Made by a program: the position numbers and the translations under genes. 64,000 bases of DNA from Sialis fuliginosa (Eukaryota > Arthropoda > Insecta > Megaloptera > Sialidae), in the NCBI GenBank assembly GCA_961205875.1, contig OY540813.1:30847001-30911000 (forward strand). The letters run 5' to 3'. The notes beneath the pieces were generated by a model that did not search any database, was not told the DNA's origin, and saw only the letters and a list, made by a program, of their open reading frames with translations. This document shows, piece after piece, positions 11,173 through 22,333 of this stretch. Position 1 is the first letter of the stretch, and each line of letters starts with the position of its first letter.

Positions 11173-11498
11173 CATGGGCGCCGGGAGTGGGGTGCAAGGA
11201 GGTGCACTTGCACCCCCTTGGCAAAAAATAAAAACACATGAAAAAATTAAGAAATACAATTTTTATTTTAAAATTCACTCTTTGAATAACATTTTAAGTC
11301 ATAGGTGTCTAACCTTTTGAACTTTCTAGGTCGTAGGTCAGAATATAAAACTAAGGACCTTTTTTTTTAGTCATGCTAATTTCAATGCAGGTTTATTATT
11401 ACAAAATTGTTATTATTTTTTTTAAATTATCCTCGCATGTAATTTAATTTTATATATCTAAATGCACCCCCCTGAAAGAAATTCTGCCGGCGCCCATG
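11173..11498. mobile_element. hAT-like MITE (CATGGGCGCCGG)
   Basis: Ends CATGGGCGCCGGGAG and CTGCCGGCGCCCATG, 15 bp TIRs with one mismatch. Flanks CCTGTGTC and CCTGTGTT match at 7 of 8 bases as a target duplication. Subterminal GGTGCACTTGCACCCCC is a small palindrome. No coding. Confidence 0.85.
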
Positions 11499-12375
11499 CC
11501 TGTGTTAAAAGCTTCTTTCTTGCTGTTATTTTTTATCTAAAAACTTAGCCTTGGCAAATAATACAACGTTGAAATGTCGCCGCGTCTAATTTGCCAAAGC
11601 AATTGTTTTTAAAACAAAATTGTTAAAAAAAAACAATTGTTGATGTTTTGTCTGGTATTAAACAACCATTACAATTTCTTCATATAAACTGTAAATAAAT
11701 AATGTTACTATGTAATTAAAACAAATTCAAATACTTAGATTATTTATTGGTTCAGTAATTTCTCTCGTAATACATTTTTCAACAGTAATTTGTCAAATAT
11801 AGTTGACAAGAAAAAGTAACTAATTTAAAAACTATTAGAATTATTTAGCTGAACTATACTGATATTCTACCAAAAAAAGTTGGGCAGTTTACATATTTAT
11901 TAAAAATATGATCCAGAATTAAAATAAAATGTTAACAATTTTTTATAAATACAAACATGTATTTATAAAAATGCTGCCAATCTACTTTTTTAAATTTATT
12001 TTATATTCTCTTCAATAATAAAATTCAAAGTAACAAAGATTATAATGTATTTAATTGTTATAAATCAATAATTATATTCGTTATAAGGATAAAGTTTATT
12101 TTAAATAATATGGTTATAAATAAATTTTGTTAATGTTGGAAGAACATTTTGTTAATTAAAAATACGATGTAATGATTTTATGTTACAAATAAAATATATT
12201 TTATTCATAAATTAAAATAGTTTTTTTTTATATTTCATTTAACAGTTTTAATAAGTTAGGAAGCATGCAGAATTCTTACGCCCGGTATTATAAATGTGAA
12301 GTCTCAATATAAGGTTTCGATTTGTTTTTCACAGTTGTTCTATATAGGTAGGTATATTTCAGCGCATACATACTT
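11499..12375. other. Very AT-rich intergenic, nothing seen
   Basis: Runs of A and T with many stop codons in every frame and no terminal repeats. Confidence 0.5.
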
Positions 12376-12962
12376 ATATGGGCAAATCCACAGAACGTGG
12401 CCGCTTTGGGGGAACGGCAATAGTGCGCGTGTGGGAATGTATATTACCCACCCATAAGTATACGAACTCAAAGTATACTTTATTGTGGATGTAAACATGG
12501 AGTTACAAGTCGATTGCTTGATTCATATAAAAACTGCAGCACAATTTGCATTGAAAAATCGGTTATTTTCACGTTTTCAGAATGGAACTTTTAAAAAAAG
12601 AAAAATTCATACCACCGCAATTTTCTCAGATTCAAACCAATGAATCTGAAATTTTTACTGGACATGTTTTTTGGTACAATGAACCTTTTCCCGGAGTTTC
12701 AAAGGCGCACACCTCTTACATTTCATATGCGCGATTGTTTTATCCAGCGAACGGCAATTTCAGCGTTTTTTATTTGGTTTATTTGCTGTAACTTTTGGAA
12801 CATCCGAAGCACACTCCTGAAATTGAGACCATTATTCTTCTCTTTGTTACGAAGATTTTGAGACGACATAGAAGAGTGTGCGTTCAATGTTCCATTTTGA
12901 AGAAGCATTTGAGTATTTTAATTTAAAGCTAATGCGGCCACGTTCTGTGGATTTGCCCATAT
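12376..12962. mobile_element. TIR element with 29 bp termini
   Basis: ATATGGGCAAATCCACAGAA at the left pairs with TTCTGTGGATTTGCCCATAT at the right, extending to GCGGCC (29 bp). If the element starts at TGGGCAAA the flanks are TA, as in Tc1/mariner, but this is ambiguous. The interior has more even base composition than its surroundings and short open frames on both strands. None is a recognisable transposase. Confidence 0.75.
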
Positions 12963-13447
12963 GTATCATATCCAGTGGCGTCGCTAGAGGGGGGCGGTCC
13001 GCCCCGGGTGACATCCGTCTCATAACTCTCATATGTTAAAAAATAATGCGTATTGACCTCCTTTTTGGTTATTTAAAGCTTCCAGGGGGTAAAATTTGTA
13101 AGATTGAGCCAATTGACTTTTATTTGGTCATTAGAAGTCTATAAAGGGGTGATAACCGTCCAATTTATTAAAAAAATAATAGAGCCCACTGATATTTCTT
13201 CTGTCGTTAAAAATTTACAGAGGGTGACACCCACCTAATGTGTAAAAAAATAAAACATATTGATAGCAACTTATATTGAGGCTTATTTTTGATATCTAAT
13301 TATTAGTCATTTATAATACCGAGTATTATTTAATCGATGGATTTAGGTCATAACATAATAACTGATATTTCGTCATTTTCTGATACACACTCCAATTTAG
13401 TTTTGTGTTTTTTCGTTTGAACTCAAGGGTCAAAGTATATAAAATAT
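12963..13447. other. hAT remnant and AT-rich DNA
   Basis: CAGTGGCGTCGCTAGAGGGG at 12972 is a typical 5' terminus of CAGTGGCG-type hAT elements. The GAGGGTGACACCC motif at 13209 is also seen inside such elements. I find no paired right end. Confidence 0.5.
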
Positions 13448-13530
13448 AAGGTAGCCTCATAACTCGGTGCGAGAGAAACACGTCATCGTGTGTGCCTAAA
13501 CTGATTGGTCAAAAGTTATGAGACTACCTT
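13448..13530. repeat. Family H hairpin element, copy 1 (83 bp)
   Basis: AAGGTAGCCTCATAACT pairs with AGTTATGAGACTACCTT. Inside are ACACGTCATCGTGTG and GATTGGTCAAAAGTTATGAG. Longer copies are at 18877-19161 and 63497-63987. Confidence 0.75.
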
Positions 13531-14206
13531 GGTTTGGTCTATATTCGTTCAAGAAATAGGTTAAAATAAATGGTAAAAAATGATATCTGAACAAAACAGG
13601 TAAACGTTCAAATTGTTCTTTTGAGAAATCATATTTTTGCAATTATCATGCTATGGCCATCCTTTTTTTGCCTAATTTTTAACCTAATAAAATTTCACAA
13701 CAGTAATAATTACGTAAATTATTCTTTACGTTTTAAAATAAAAGTTATTTACAATATATTGGGATTTAGAAGAGTCCTAATTTATGTGTATATGTTTTAT
13801 ATATTGTCAGAAATTATAATTTAATTGAGTTATTTTTAAAATGTAAAAACAAAATTTAATATAATGTAATTTAAAGAATAATGATTTTAAATATACATAT
13901 AAAAATGGAAAATTAAATAAATCACAAAACTTAAGAGTAAAAGGTGGATTTATACCTCACTAGAGATGATCTAAAATTGAAGAAAAACTATCAATAGTAT
14001 GTATATTATTTACAACGATAATGAATTCGTATAAATAATACCAAATCCTAATATTACAGTTACTAGGTTGATACTTTACTTGATTTCTACATAGATATAA
14101 ATATTATTCATTTTTTGGTCGTGATTATTTTATCTAGGTTTTTACGCAATTAATCCTAATTTTAATTGCGTCCAGTTTGTTTTTGTCTGACAATAAGCGT
14201 CAAAAG
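13531..14206. other. AT-rich intergenic, nothing seen
   Basis: Short open frames only; no terminal repeats. Confidence 0.5.
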
Positions 14207-14792
14207 CATAGACATAGAGAATGGACAGTGCATTCTGTATTAACACAATGGTGTAACATCTGTTCAAAAAGTGAGAGAGAGAGATGCAGTGTAGTTTGGA
14301 ATATATCTATCTCTTTTTATAAGAATCTGATTGGTAGCTTACTATAGTTCAGGGTAGTATTTCTGTCCGATATATTTTTGAATCTTGTGATTTTTGTGCA
14401 ATAAGTTTTTTATTAGAAAAGTAAATAATATAAACAATAAACATACTATAATGGTTCTTATTTCATCGAGGAAATTTAAAAAAAACATCAATTGATCTGA
14501 TAGAAATTTGCAAAATTATGAATGGATATTAAAATTGTGTAAAAAAATTCGAAACTTAAATTATTTAGAAATCAATAATTGTTTTTTTTTAAATAAAATT
14601 TTTTTATAACGTTAATTATTTTTGATTTTTTAACCTCTTTATATATATCTATGAATATTTCTAATGTTCGGGGCCAAGAATGAAATAGTTACACTCCAGT
14701 TTAAAAAAAGGATTCCAAACCTATTTCTATCTCTTTCTTTTGACACGACTCTGTTTTCGAGTCAGATGCGTGGTCCATTCTCTATATCTATG
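14207..14792. mobile_element. TIR element with 8 bp target duplication
   Basis: Ends CATAGACATAGAGAATGGAC and GTCCATTCTCTATATCTATG, flanked by a perfect GTCAAAAG (14199-14206 and 14793-14800). An 8 bp duplication suggests hAT or P-type. Carries GAGAGAGAGAGATG and TCTATCTCTTT blocks inside; similar GAGACAGAG/CATCTCTCTTTTC material occurs at 63.3-63.5 kb. Confidence 0.85.
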
Positions 14793-14800
14793 GTCAAAAG

Positions 14801-15274
14801 TATATATGTAAAATCGTAAATACGAAAATTAAAATTTACTTCCATTACTTTCCATTGATCTACATACGTATTTTAGTGTCGCTAGTTTTTAGTATAAATC
14901 TCACCAAAGAGGTAGGCCACACAAGTCACATCTCAATATTAATATGTTAATCACATAATGAATGACAATGTTATAGTTAAGTTAAGTATAACCATTACTT
15001 ATGGACGTAAACATGTATTATTGATTAATATTAACAAATATAATTCATAGTACTATTATTATTTATACATATTACATGGATCGTCGATTAGGCGATTTAG
15101 GCCGGCCAAAAAGGTAACAGGTAGGTCTCACTTAAGTTTAACAAAAAAATAAATTTTAAATATAGAATTTAGTTTTCATGTTTATTAAACTGATATATTT
15201 TTAAGTTTAAAAAATAAACTTTATTTATTTCAATAAATAAAGTTTATTACAGATTTAAACAAGTTTGTTTTTAA
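14801..15274. other. AT-rich intergenic
   Basis: Contains AATAAACTTTATTTATTTCA and ATAAATAAAGTTTATTACAG around 15205-15255, which form a short hairpin just left of the family E element. Nothing else seen. Confidence 0.45.
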
Positions 15275-15755
15275 AGGACCTCGCACTAATCTTATGGAAA
15301 TTGGGTTTCAGCGAAATGGTCTGAATTTTTTATATGTTATAGTCCTGATGATCTCGGTCGAGAGTCCCAATGGGTACAACCCTCCATATTGCGTCTTTTT
15401 GCTGCTAGAGGGCACTGTACCTCCATAGTTCTATCACGAGTAACGTAGTCAAATTGCAAAAAAGCCGTTAGAATAATCTGACACTGTTTTTGGGTTCAGT
15501 GAATCCGAATCTGGGCTTCACTCGACGATTAAAAGTATCCTGAGTGTCAAATTATTCTAACGGCTTTTTTGTAATTTGACCCTACGTAACTTGTGATAGA
15601 ACTATGGAGGTACCGTGCCCTCTAGCGGCAAAAATACGCAATATGGAGGGTTGTGCCCATTGGGACTTTCGACCGGGATCATCAGGGCTATAACATATAA
15701 AAAATTCAGACCATTTCGCTGAAACCCAATTTCCATAAGATTAGTGCGAGGTCTT
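15275..15755. repeat. Foldback family E, copy 1
   Basis: GACCTCGCACTAATCTTATG at the left pairs with CATAAGATTAGTGCGAGGTC at the right, and pairing continues through most of ~480 bp (CAATATGGAGGG and CCCTCCATATTG). Inner arms include AAAAAAGCCGTTAGAATAAT and ATTATTCTAACGGCTTTTTT. Related to 50733-51203 and to the fragment at 50290-50401. Confidence 0.88.
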
Positions 15756-16086
15756 TTTATAATTAATTAAAAAACGAACTACTGGAACTTTTTGAGCGCC
15801 CTGTGTATCATCTTACCGTTCTATTTTATTTCAAAAATCGATTTGGATTTTACCAGTGATTCCCGCTCCCTAAAATATTCAATATCCTTCGACATTATTA
15901 ACAAGAATAAGAAATATTTGAATATATAAGTGCGGGGCATGAGTTATGCCACTAATCTAACTGAATACACTTTATATCAATTATTTAAATCCTCACATAC
16001 AAACTTTACAAATTACTTCCTAATTAAAAATATCAGGTGCACTTTAATCTAAAGATAGCGATCAATTCGATATTAATTTTCATTAA
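15756..16086. repeat. Unit Z, copy 1, attached to foldback E
   Basis: About 330 bp, nearly identical in reverse complement to 50402-50732; for example AGTGCGGGGCATGAGTTATG here against CATAACTCATGCCCCGCACT there. In both places it touches a family E hairpin on the same side. No open frame of note. Confidence 0.85.
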
Positions 16087-17337
16087 AGTATTTGCAACAC
16101 CAACTCTACTCGAAGGTAAAACAAAGGACTAATAGTACCCTTTCTTCACGCTAGAACACGCTGGTATCACTAAAATTGCACTTGACGTTCTGGCAGCTGT
16201 CAAGACCTACCGTGATCGTATCAAAATGTATTAACACCAAAAGTGTGAAAACGGTAGGTGGGTATAATAATGTAGGATATGTTTTAAGAGAGTTTGTGAA
16301 GTACGAGAGACGTTTCTTAAAAATTAATTTTTTATTTATGATAACTGCCAATATCTCGTTAATACTTCTGTATTAATTATTGAATTAAACAGTTTCGCCG
16401 AAATATGTAACAAATAATATAGTTCAGGGACGGGAAAATACAGCATTTTGATGTATTTTACCAATTATTAGTATAGTATTTACACATAAAATCAAGTTAA
16501 TAAATAGGCAGTTTTTCAAATAAATTCATTTCCTCGTTGTCTTTTCTTAATTAATGAAGAAAATTAAGGTATTTCTCGGAAAAATTAAAAGATTCAAGAG
16601 TAAGCTCAAATTTTGTAAAAAAAACTAAAAAAAGGTTATTAGAAGCTCCATTCAAAATCTTAAAATAATTGACCATCTGTGAGCGAATATATCGTCAAAA
16701 TAAAATAAAAAATTTAACATTGCGAGTATAATAGGGATTACATTTTAAGCAGATTTTCAACGAAAAAGTAAATAATTTTATGCGAAGGAAGATCAAGAAA
16801 TTTATGAAATTTTGAGAAAAACTAAATTAATATAATTGGAGTTAATATAAAAAATCTCAAATATTTTCACCACCCCGTTTTTAAGTTATAAGTAAAATAA
16901 AAACTTATTTTCTGATAAAAATATCACGGTACAAGTTTTGACAAGGCCGCAAATTGTTGACAATTGCCGCGCTATTTAAAAGTCGTACGTGCTGAATATA
17001 TTGTTCTTTTAATTTCAAGGAATAATAAAAACTATTTCTTAATTATAAACTTAAAATACACATATAATAAATTTAGCTGCAAATAACAATACACGTTATC
17101 ACATCAAAACATTAAATAATATGTAGCTGTCATCGGGAATACAAAAGTCGCGCATGCGCAATAGAAAATATATGCTCAACGTTGCCAAATTTTATTTTAA
17201 TTTATACCACAGTTATCTTGATTTTATACTACACTTTTTTTTCCTTTTCTTAAATATAGCGTACCTTGTTTCTCCCCGAGAAATACCTTAAATCAAAATT
17301 AGTAAATCTATAGTAAATAGATCTAAATCCATACTAA
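16087..17337. other. Intergenic, nothing recognised
   Basis: AT-rich. Open frames of 66 codons overlap on both strands near 16.2-16.4 kb and look fortuitous. No repeat ends identified. Confidence 0.45.
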
Positions 17338-17480
17338 TATTATAAATGCGAAAGTGTGTCTGTCTGTTTGTTATCTTTTCACAACTAAACAACTGAACCG
17401 ATTTTGATGAAATTTGGCATGAGGATAATTTGTATCGTGAGGAAAGACATAAGCTACTTTGTATCCCGAAAATTTATTAG
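17338..17480 (+). mobile_element. Helitron 5' fragment, copy 2
   Basis: Starts TCCATACTAATATTATAAAT after an A, and follows copy 1 through GATTTTGATGAAATTTGGCA and ACATAAGCTACTTTGTATCC. Similarity stops near 17480, so the 3' part including CTAG is missing. Confidence 0.8.
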
Positions 17481-17996
17481 ATAAAAAAATGAGTGTGTGG
17501 CATTTGTACGCGTGTAACTGTTTTACTTAACCGTCTTCATCTTCTTCATGGGTGACAGCTCCTACCTAACCTAAATTGTTAGGTTAGACGTTGATTAAAT
17601 GGGGACTTTATTTGAGATTACCATTATTCCTTTTTAAAATTTTCGTAAAGAGCGTAAACTAAAATCATATTTCGGCAGTAAATGAAATTTCATAAAAAAA
17701 TCGCGCTTTTATTTTGGTAACTATTAACACATAAATGAATTGAAATTAGCAATTATTATAAAAAATAGAAATGATTTTCTTGGATAGAAACAAATCTAAC
17801 TATACCTTACAATAAGCTGGATAATTAACCTATGTAAAAAAAATTATGATTAGAATTCTGTATGATTCTAATATAAAATATTTTCAAAAATAATACTTAA
17901 ATTATATTTGTTAATATAAAAAAAACACTCTCCACATTCCATAAAAACAACAAATAATTTAAAAAATAAAATATTTACTAAATAACTCTTAATGTT
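17481..17996. other. AT-rich intergenic, nothing recognised
   Basis: Contains a small hairpin, CTAACCTAAATTGTTAGGTTAG, at 17567-17588. No gene. Confidence 0.45.
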
Positions 17997-18493
17997 CAGT
18001 GGCACCGGTGACGGGAGGGGAGCAGGGGGAAGTTGCCTCCTCCAATTTTCAGTGGGGGAGCAATGACTACTTTTTGCCCTCTTCCCCTTAAACTTGGATC
18101 CTGTTTTTTAGGGCGGGTTTAAAGCGACGTGCAATTATAAAAATCTGTTTTCTGTAATTTTTTTACTCTTAAAAATTCTTTAATTTTTGTAAACTGATGT
18201 TAAAGCTCACAAATAAATTATAAAATGTAACCATGAGTCTAGTCAGAGACAAAGAAAAATAAAAAGTGAATACAGTGAAACCTCGTTAGCATGTTTTTTT
18301 TCTTTTTTTAGGTTCCATGTTAAAACATTTCGTTAGTACGTCCCTTAAAAACGATTTCTATTTATATATTTTTTAACAAATAATACGATATTAATCAAGG
18401 TTAAAGAAAATTAAAGTAAATTTGGATTTTAAGAACGCTAATTTTTGAGGTTCGTACTGCCCCCCCCCCCCCAGATTGGTTCCGGCGCCACTG
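17997..18493. mobile_element. hAT-like MITE (CAGTGGCACCGG)
   Basis: Termini CAGTGGCACCGG and CCGGCGCCACTG are inverted with one mismatch; GGGAGGGGAGCAGGGGG lies next to the left end and a run of C next to the right end. No clear target duplication. Near 18275 it contains GTGAAACCTCGTTAGCATG, which resembles a pogo-type terminus, perhaps a further insertion. Confidence 0.7.
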
Positions 18494-18621
18494 GAATCAT
18501 AATAAAAACATATTGCTCAACGAATTATTTGTTTTTAAAGATAATAATAATTTTATGTACAGGTTAAAATTTAACATAGACTACATTAAAAATAAATAAA
18601 TATAATAATATATAAATATCA

Positions 18622-18756
18622 TTAAACTACAGCTTGCGCATTTTGTGCTGAGACATCCACAACTAGCTGCTGATCGATTGGTTTTGTCTTTTTTTCTAAA
18701 AATAATAATGGGAACATACCAAGAAGGCATCCGATGGTAACTCCGATCACACGGCC
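18622..18756 (-). CDS. TMEM65: TMEM65, last exon
   Basis: On the minus strand the acceptor TTTGTTGTTTGCAG precedes 44 codons and a TAA. It encodes the last membrane segment of TMEM65, GRVIGVTIGCLLGMFPLLFL, followed by a short polar tail (EKKTKPIDQQ and on). Vertebrate TMEM65 ends with the same GVTIGC-LGMFPL block and a charged tail. TMEM65 is a multi-pass protein of the inner mitochondrial membrane that has been linked to respiratory function and to mitochondrial sodium/calcium exchange. The exon is in phase 0 with the donor AATTTT|GTAAGT of the preceding exon at 23886. The gene converges on the MADF gene about 8.5 kb away. Confidence 0.95.
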   Translation of the reverse strand, partial: GRVIGVTIGCLLGMFPLLFLEKKTKPIDQQLVVDVSAQNAQAVV

Positions 18757-18876
18757 CTGCAAACAACAAAAATACGTCTTTTATGGAAGTCGAAACGTTC
18801 TATTATTTGGTATTTTCTATCATTTTAGCCTTTACTTCCTAAAAACATTACTATTATTCAAGATATAATAAAGTAT

Positions 18877-19161
18877 AAGGTAGCCTCGTAAGTTTTGACC
18901 AATCAGCTTGGGCATACAAGATGACGTATTTCCCTTCTCGTGTCCAGTTACGAGACTACATTTGTTATAATTGGGCAAGGTTAGTAATTACACAGATTGC
19001 CTCAGTAACTTTTGACCAATCAGCTTGGGCACCCCAGATGACATATTACAATTACAAGGTTATACCTATTTGTTATGATTGAGCACATCATTCCCTCTGT
19101 CCACATTTGGGCACCCCAGATGATGTATTCCACCTCTCGCACTGAGCTACTGAGGTTATCT
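18877..19161. repeat. Family H element, copy 2
   Basis: Begins AAGGTAGCCTCGTAAGTTTT and ends near GAGGTTATC. The block TTGACCAATCAGCTTGGGCA followed by AGATGACGTATT (or AGATGACATATT) occurs twice, and a third partial one has TTGGGCACCCCAGATGATGT, so this copy looks internally duplicated. Confidence 0.65.
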
Positions 19162-19339
19162 TTTACTTTACATATAGTTTAAGAGCTGATGACATATTTT
19201 TCTGCCCCATCTGAGCACTAGGCACTAGGCAGTCTTACGGTAATCGTTTATTCATGTGTTGTACATCATGGGAAAAATAGTCCCAACCTCCACACCCGGG
19301 GATAAAGGGGTTTAATTCCTTAAGTAGTGAACATGTAAA

Positions 19340-19750
19340 GAAAAAGTGCATTTTTGCCCCATGTGAGCACTAATAAAATCACCACGGAGTTAGTTTATGA
19401 AAAGTTAGATAGTGAAAGTGCAATTGGCAGACGCGTAGGGTGGGGATAAGGGGCAGGAAGACGCACTCAAAGATGCAATTTTTTTTTAAATTGCCCCATT
19501 TGAGCATTGATGAATTTTGGAGGGATGGCAGTTTTTGATCTGTAGATGACCGGAAAAACAAAGGCAGACGCGTAGAATGGGGATAAGGAACGAGCAGACG
19601 TACTCAAACATGCAATTTTTTAAATGAAAATTGTCTCATTTGAGCATTGATGAATTTTTTGAAGGATGACAGGTTTTGATCTATAGATGACCGAAACAAC
19701 ATTGGCAGACGTGTAGTGTGGGGATAAGGGGTGGGCAGACGCAATTGAAA
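19340..19750. repeat. Tandem repeat, about 135 bp x 3
   Basis: Three diverged units carry, in order, CATTTGAGCATTGATGAATT (CATGTGAGCACTAATAAAAT in the first), GATCTGTAGATGACCG (units 2 and 3), GGCAGACGCGTAG and GGGGATAAGG. Unit starts are near 19340, 19480 and 19620. It sits in the TMEM65 intron. No protein is evident. Confidence 0.75.
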
Positions 19751-20009
19751 GTGGCAAAAGGTTGTAAATTTTTTGAAAACATTGTATCTCCGGTACTAAA
19801 TATTCTACCGATGATATCAAATATGTTTTAGAATCATCTAAATAAGAAGAAAATATGTCCCTTGTAGTTTTTTGATATAAAGTACCGTTTTGCTGAAATT
19901 TATTTTTATTTTTTTATTAAAAGGTCATCTGTACTGCATTTAATTATTATTCTAAAATATGAAAGATCCCAAAAAGTTTTCTTTGTATTCATTGACTAAT
20001 TCGAAGCCT

Positions 20010-20488
20010 TTTTAGGGTTCCGTAGAAAACTAGGAACACTTATAGTTTCGCTCTGCTCGTCCGTTCGTCTGTCTATATAAATTTTATACTGATTAAGATG
20101 AAATTTGGTATACGGACGTAGATTAATAACCCTAAAACAGAAATGATGAGGTTGAAATGTATTTTCAAATTTTTTTCACTTATCCTATTGAGTCTCCTAA
20201 AATGCAACAAAAAATGTCAAATGACTTTTGATTTTAACCCTTTAGTCACAAATTATTTGCTTTTAAATGTCGTTATCAGAGCGTTCCCCCCTTCTAATTT
20301 CTAAACTAACAATTCAAAAAATCTAAATAAATTCCAGAATGTAGCTTTTAATACTTACTTTCAATGAAAATTATATCGAACATTGTAGCAAAAATAGTTT
20401 ATGAAAAATTTTGAAATAACTCTTTTTTACAAATAGTAATGTCTACGGAACCCTATCATGTGCGTGCCCAACACGCACTTGGCCATTT
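20010..20488. mobile_element. GGGTTCCG-type element common in arthropods
   Basis: Left end TTTTTAGGGTTCCGTAGAAA, then CTCGTCCGTTCGTCTGTC and GATTAAGATGAAATTTGGTA; right end CTACGGAACCCTATCATGTG followed by CCCAACACGCACTTGGCC. This order (GGGTTCCG, Gtctgtc block, CGGAACCCT, CACTTGGCC) is known from many insect genomes as a short non-coding transposon. Related but different copies occur at 42131-42933 and 61981-63002. Confidence 0.7.
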
Positions 20489-20761
20489 TATTTATTCTTT
20501 TCAAATTTTTATTATATATAATAAACATTGATCCATAGGAGATAAAAATAAAGATAAAATCATATAAAGTTTCGTTGCCCCCTGGAGCAGAAATTATGAA
20601 TTTTCGTAGGTTGTGCCCTTTACAACTTTTGATAACCACACTTTGAACTATCATTTCCACACAAAAGTTCAATGAAAAGGCCAAATTCATTACTTTTGCT
20701 CTACTGTTAAAACAGCTCGTTTGCGGACATGAGTTTATTAACAGAAAGCGATTGTTTTAAT

Positions 20762-21428
20762 CAGGGACTTGAATCGGAATTTATTGATGGTTCGGGTTCG
20801 GTTCGGGTTCAAATATAAATTTCGGTTCAGGTTCGGGTATGAGTTCAACATGTTGCAAACAATTTGGGGTTAAAAACCGTTCTTTTTTTAGGGTTCAGGT
20901 TCGGGTTCAGGTTCAAGTTTGTAATTAAAATAAAATTATTTTGTTCGAAAAAAAATTATAATTAACAAATAAAACATTTTCTAAAGAAAAAAAAAACATT
21001 AATAGCCATTAAATTATTGCTAGAAAAAAGGGTAGAAAATAAAATTAATTTTAGAGATTGAAATTTCTGTTTTTAAGATTTTTTTGCAAATTGAAATGTA
21101 ATTCAGTTATAGAATTAAAAAAGACAGTAAAAATATTTAAATTTCAGTAGTTGACTTGATAAGTCACATCATACCATAAAATTCAAACAGTTTTCCAGTA
21201 TAAGTACATTTCATAATCTCTTTTAAAAATAATTGGAGGAAAATATTAAAATAATAAAAATAATTTATTGAACCTTTTAAAAATATATGGTTACCGGTTA
21301 TCCATGAAAGGGTTCGAGTTCAGTTTCAGATTCGTTGACTTTGAGATATAGCGGTTCAGTTCGGGTTCAGGTTAATGAAAAATACGGTTTTTTTGGGTTT
21401 ACGGTTCGGGTTCAGGTTCAAGTCCCTG
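20762..21428. mobile_element. hAT-like element with GGTTCGGG subterminal repeats
   Basis: Ends CAGGGACTTGAATCGG and GGTTCAAGTCCCTG, with a perfect 8 bp duplication GTTTTAAT (20754-20761 and 21429-21436). The first ~170 and last ~130 bases are packed with GGTTCGGGTTC/GGTTCAGGTTC units, plausibly transposase binding sites. The middle is AT-rich and non-coding. Confidence 0.9.
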
Positions 21429-22333
21429 GTTTTAATGTTCTCGACAACTACTGAAAGATTGTCGGTATGTTTACGGGACACTTTGTATATTAGGGATTTC
21501 AATTATTGGAAAACATCGGACATTGGTTTTATTTTTACTTGGTCAGTTATAATTTTATGATACATGTACAAATACTTGATCAATACAAACTGCACACACC
21601 TGCCTGTCATTTATTATTATTGCTTGAACGAACACATCGCAACAAAATATTTACAATCGGAAAATTTGTGTACACATCATCATTCTCTCTATTCCCCTGT
21701 CTTTCACATCTGCTCTCTCTGTTGTACAACGGAAACGCTAAAGCTATGTTTGTAGACAGAATGATTGAAATTTTAAACAAGTGGTTGTTCATAACCAAAT
21801 GTTATTTTTTTATTGTACAAGCACATGTTATAAAAATGAAAACAAAAAAATTTTTTTTTATAAAAATTATATTTAATACCAATTTATTTTACAGTTTCGT
21901 TTCATAATCTGGGAAGTATCATCTTGTGGTATTTTATTTTGAACAAAATGTAGCTGTTCAGAAGACAAAATGATTATCAAATCAAACACGAAAGTTTTAT
22001 TAAGAAAAACATAATGTAAAAAATTGTTTTTTGAAAATAATGGCAAATAGATGAAATATAAAAAAATGTACATTCCTTGTTAATAAGATATGTAGATACA
22101 AAAAGAAAGAGTTACAGTCTGACTGAAAGACTTAAAATGTACATTATTTTAACTTTAATTTAGTAGGTATATAATTAAGCCTGAAACTAGAAATATATTG
22201 TTGAAAGACCTTCACAAGCCCAAAGTTACTTTTTTAAAGATAAATTTAGTCGGACTGAAAAAACTACCAGGTTACAAGCTGACCGACTGACTAAAAGATT
22301 TAAAATTTATTTTGTTATAATTTTAATTTGGTA

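Noticed and set aside
12582-12908. Several 60-73 codon frames on both strands in a less AT-rich stretch
   Set aside because: All are inside the TIR element 12376-12962, in competing frames, without a recognisable transposase motif. I keep only the element.
20770-21420. GGTTCGGGTTC repeats as possible tRNA T-arms or a telomere-like array
   Set aside because: No tRNA fold around them, and the TIRs plus 8 bp duplication show they belong to a hAT element.
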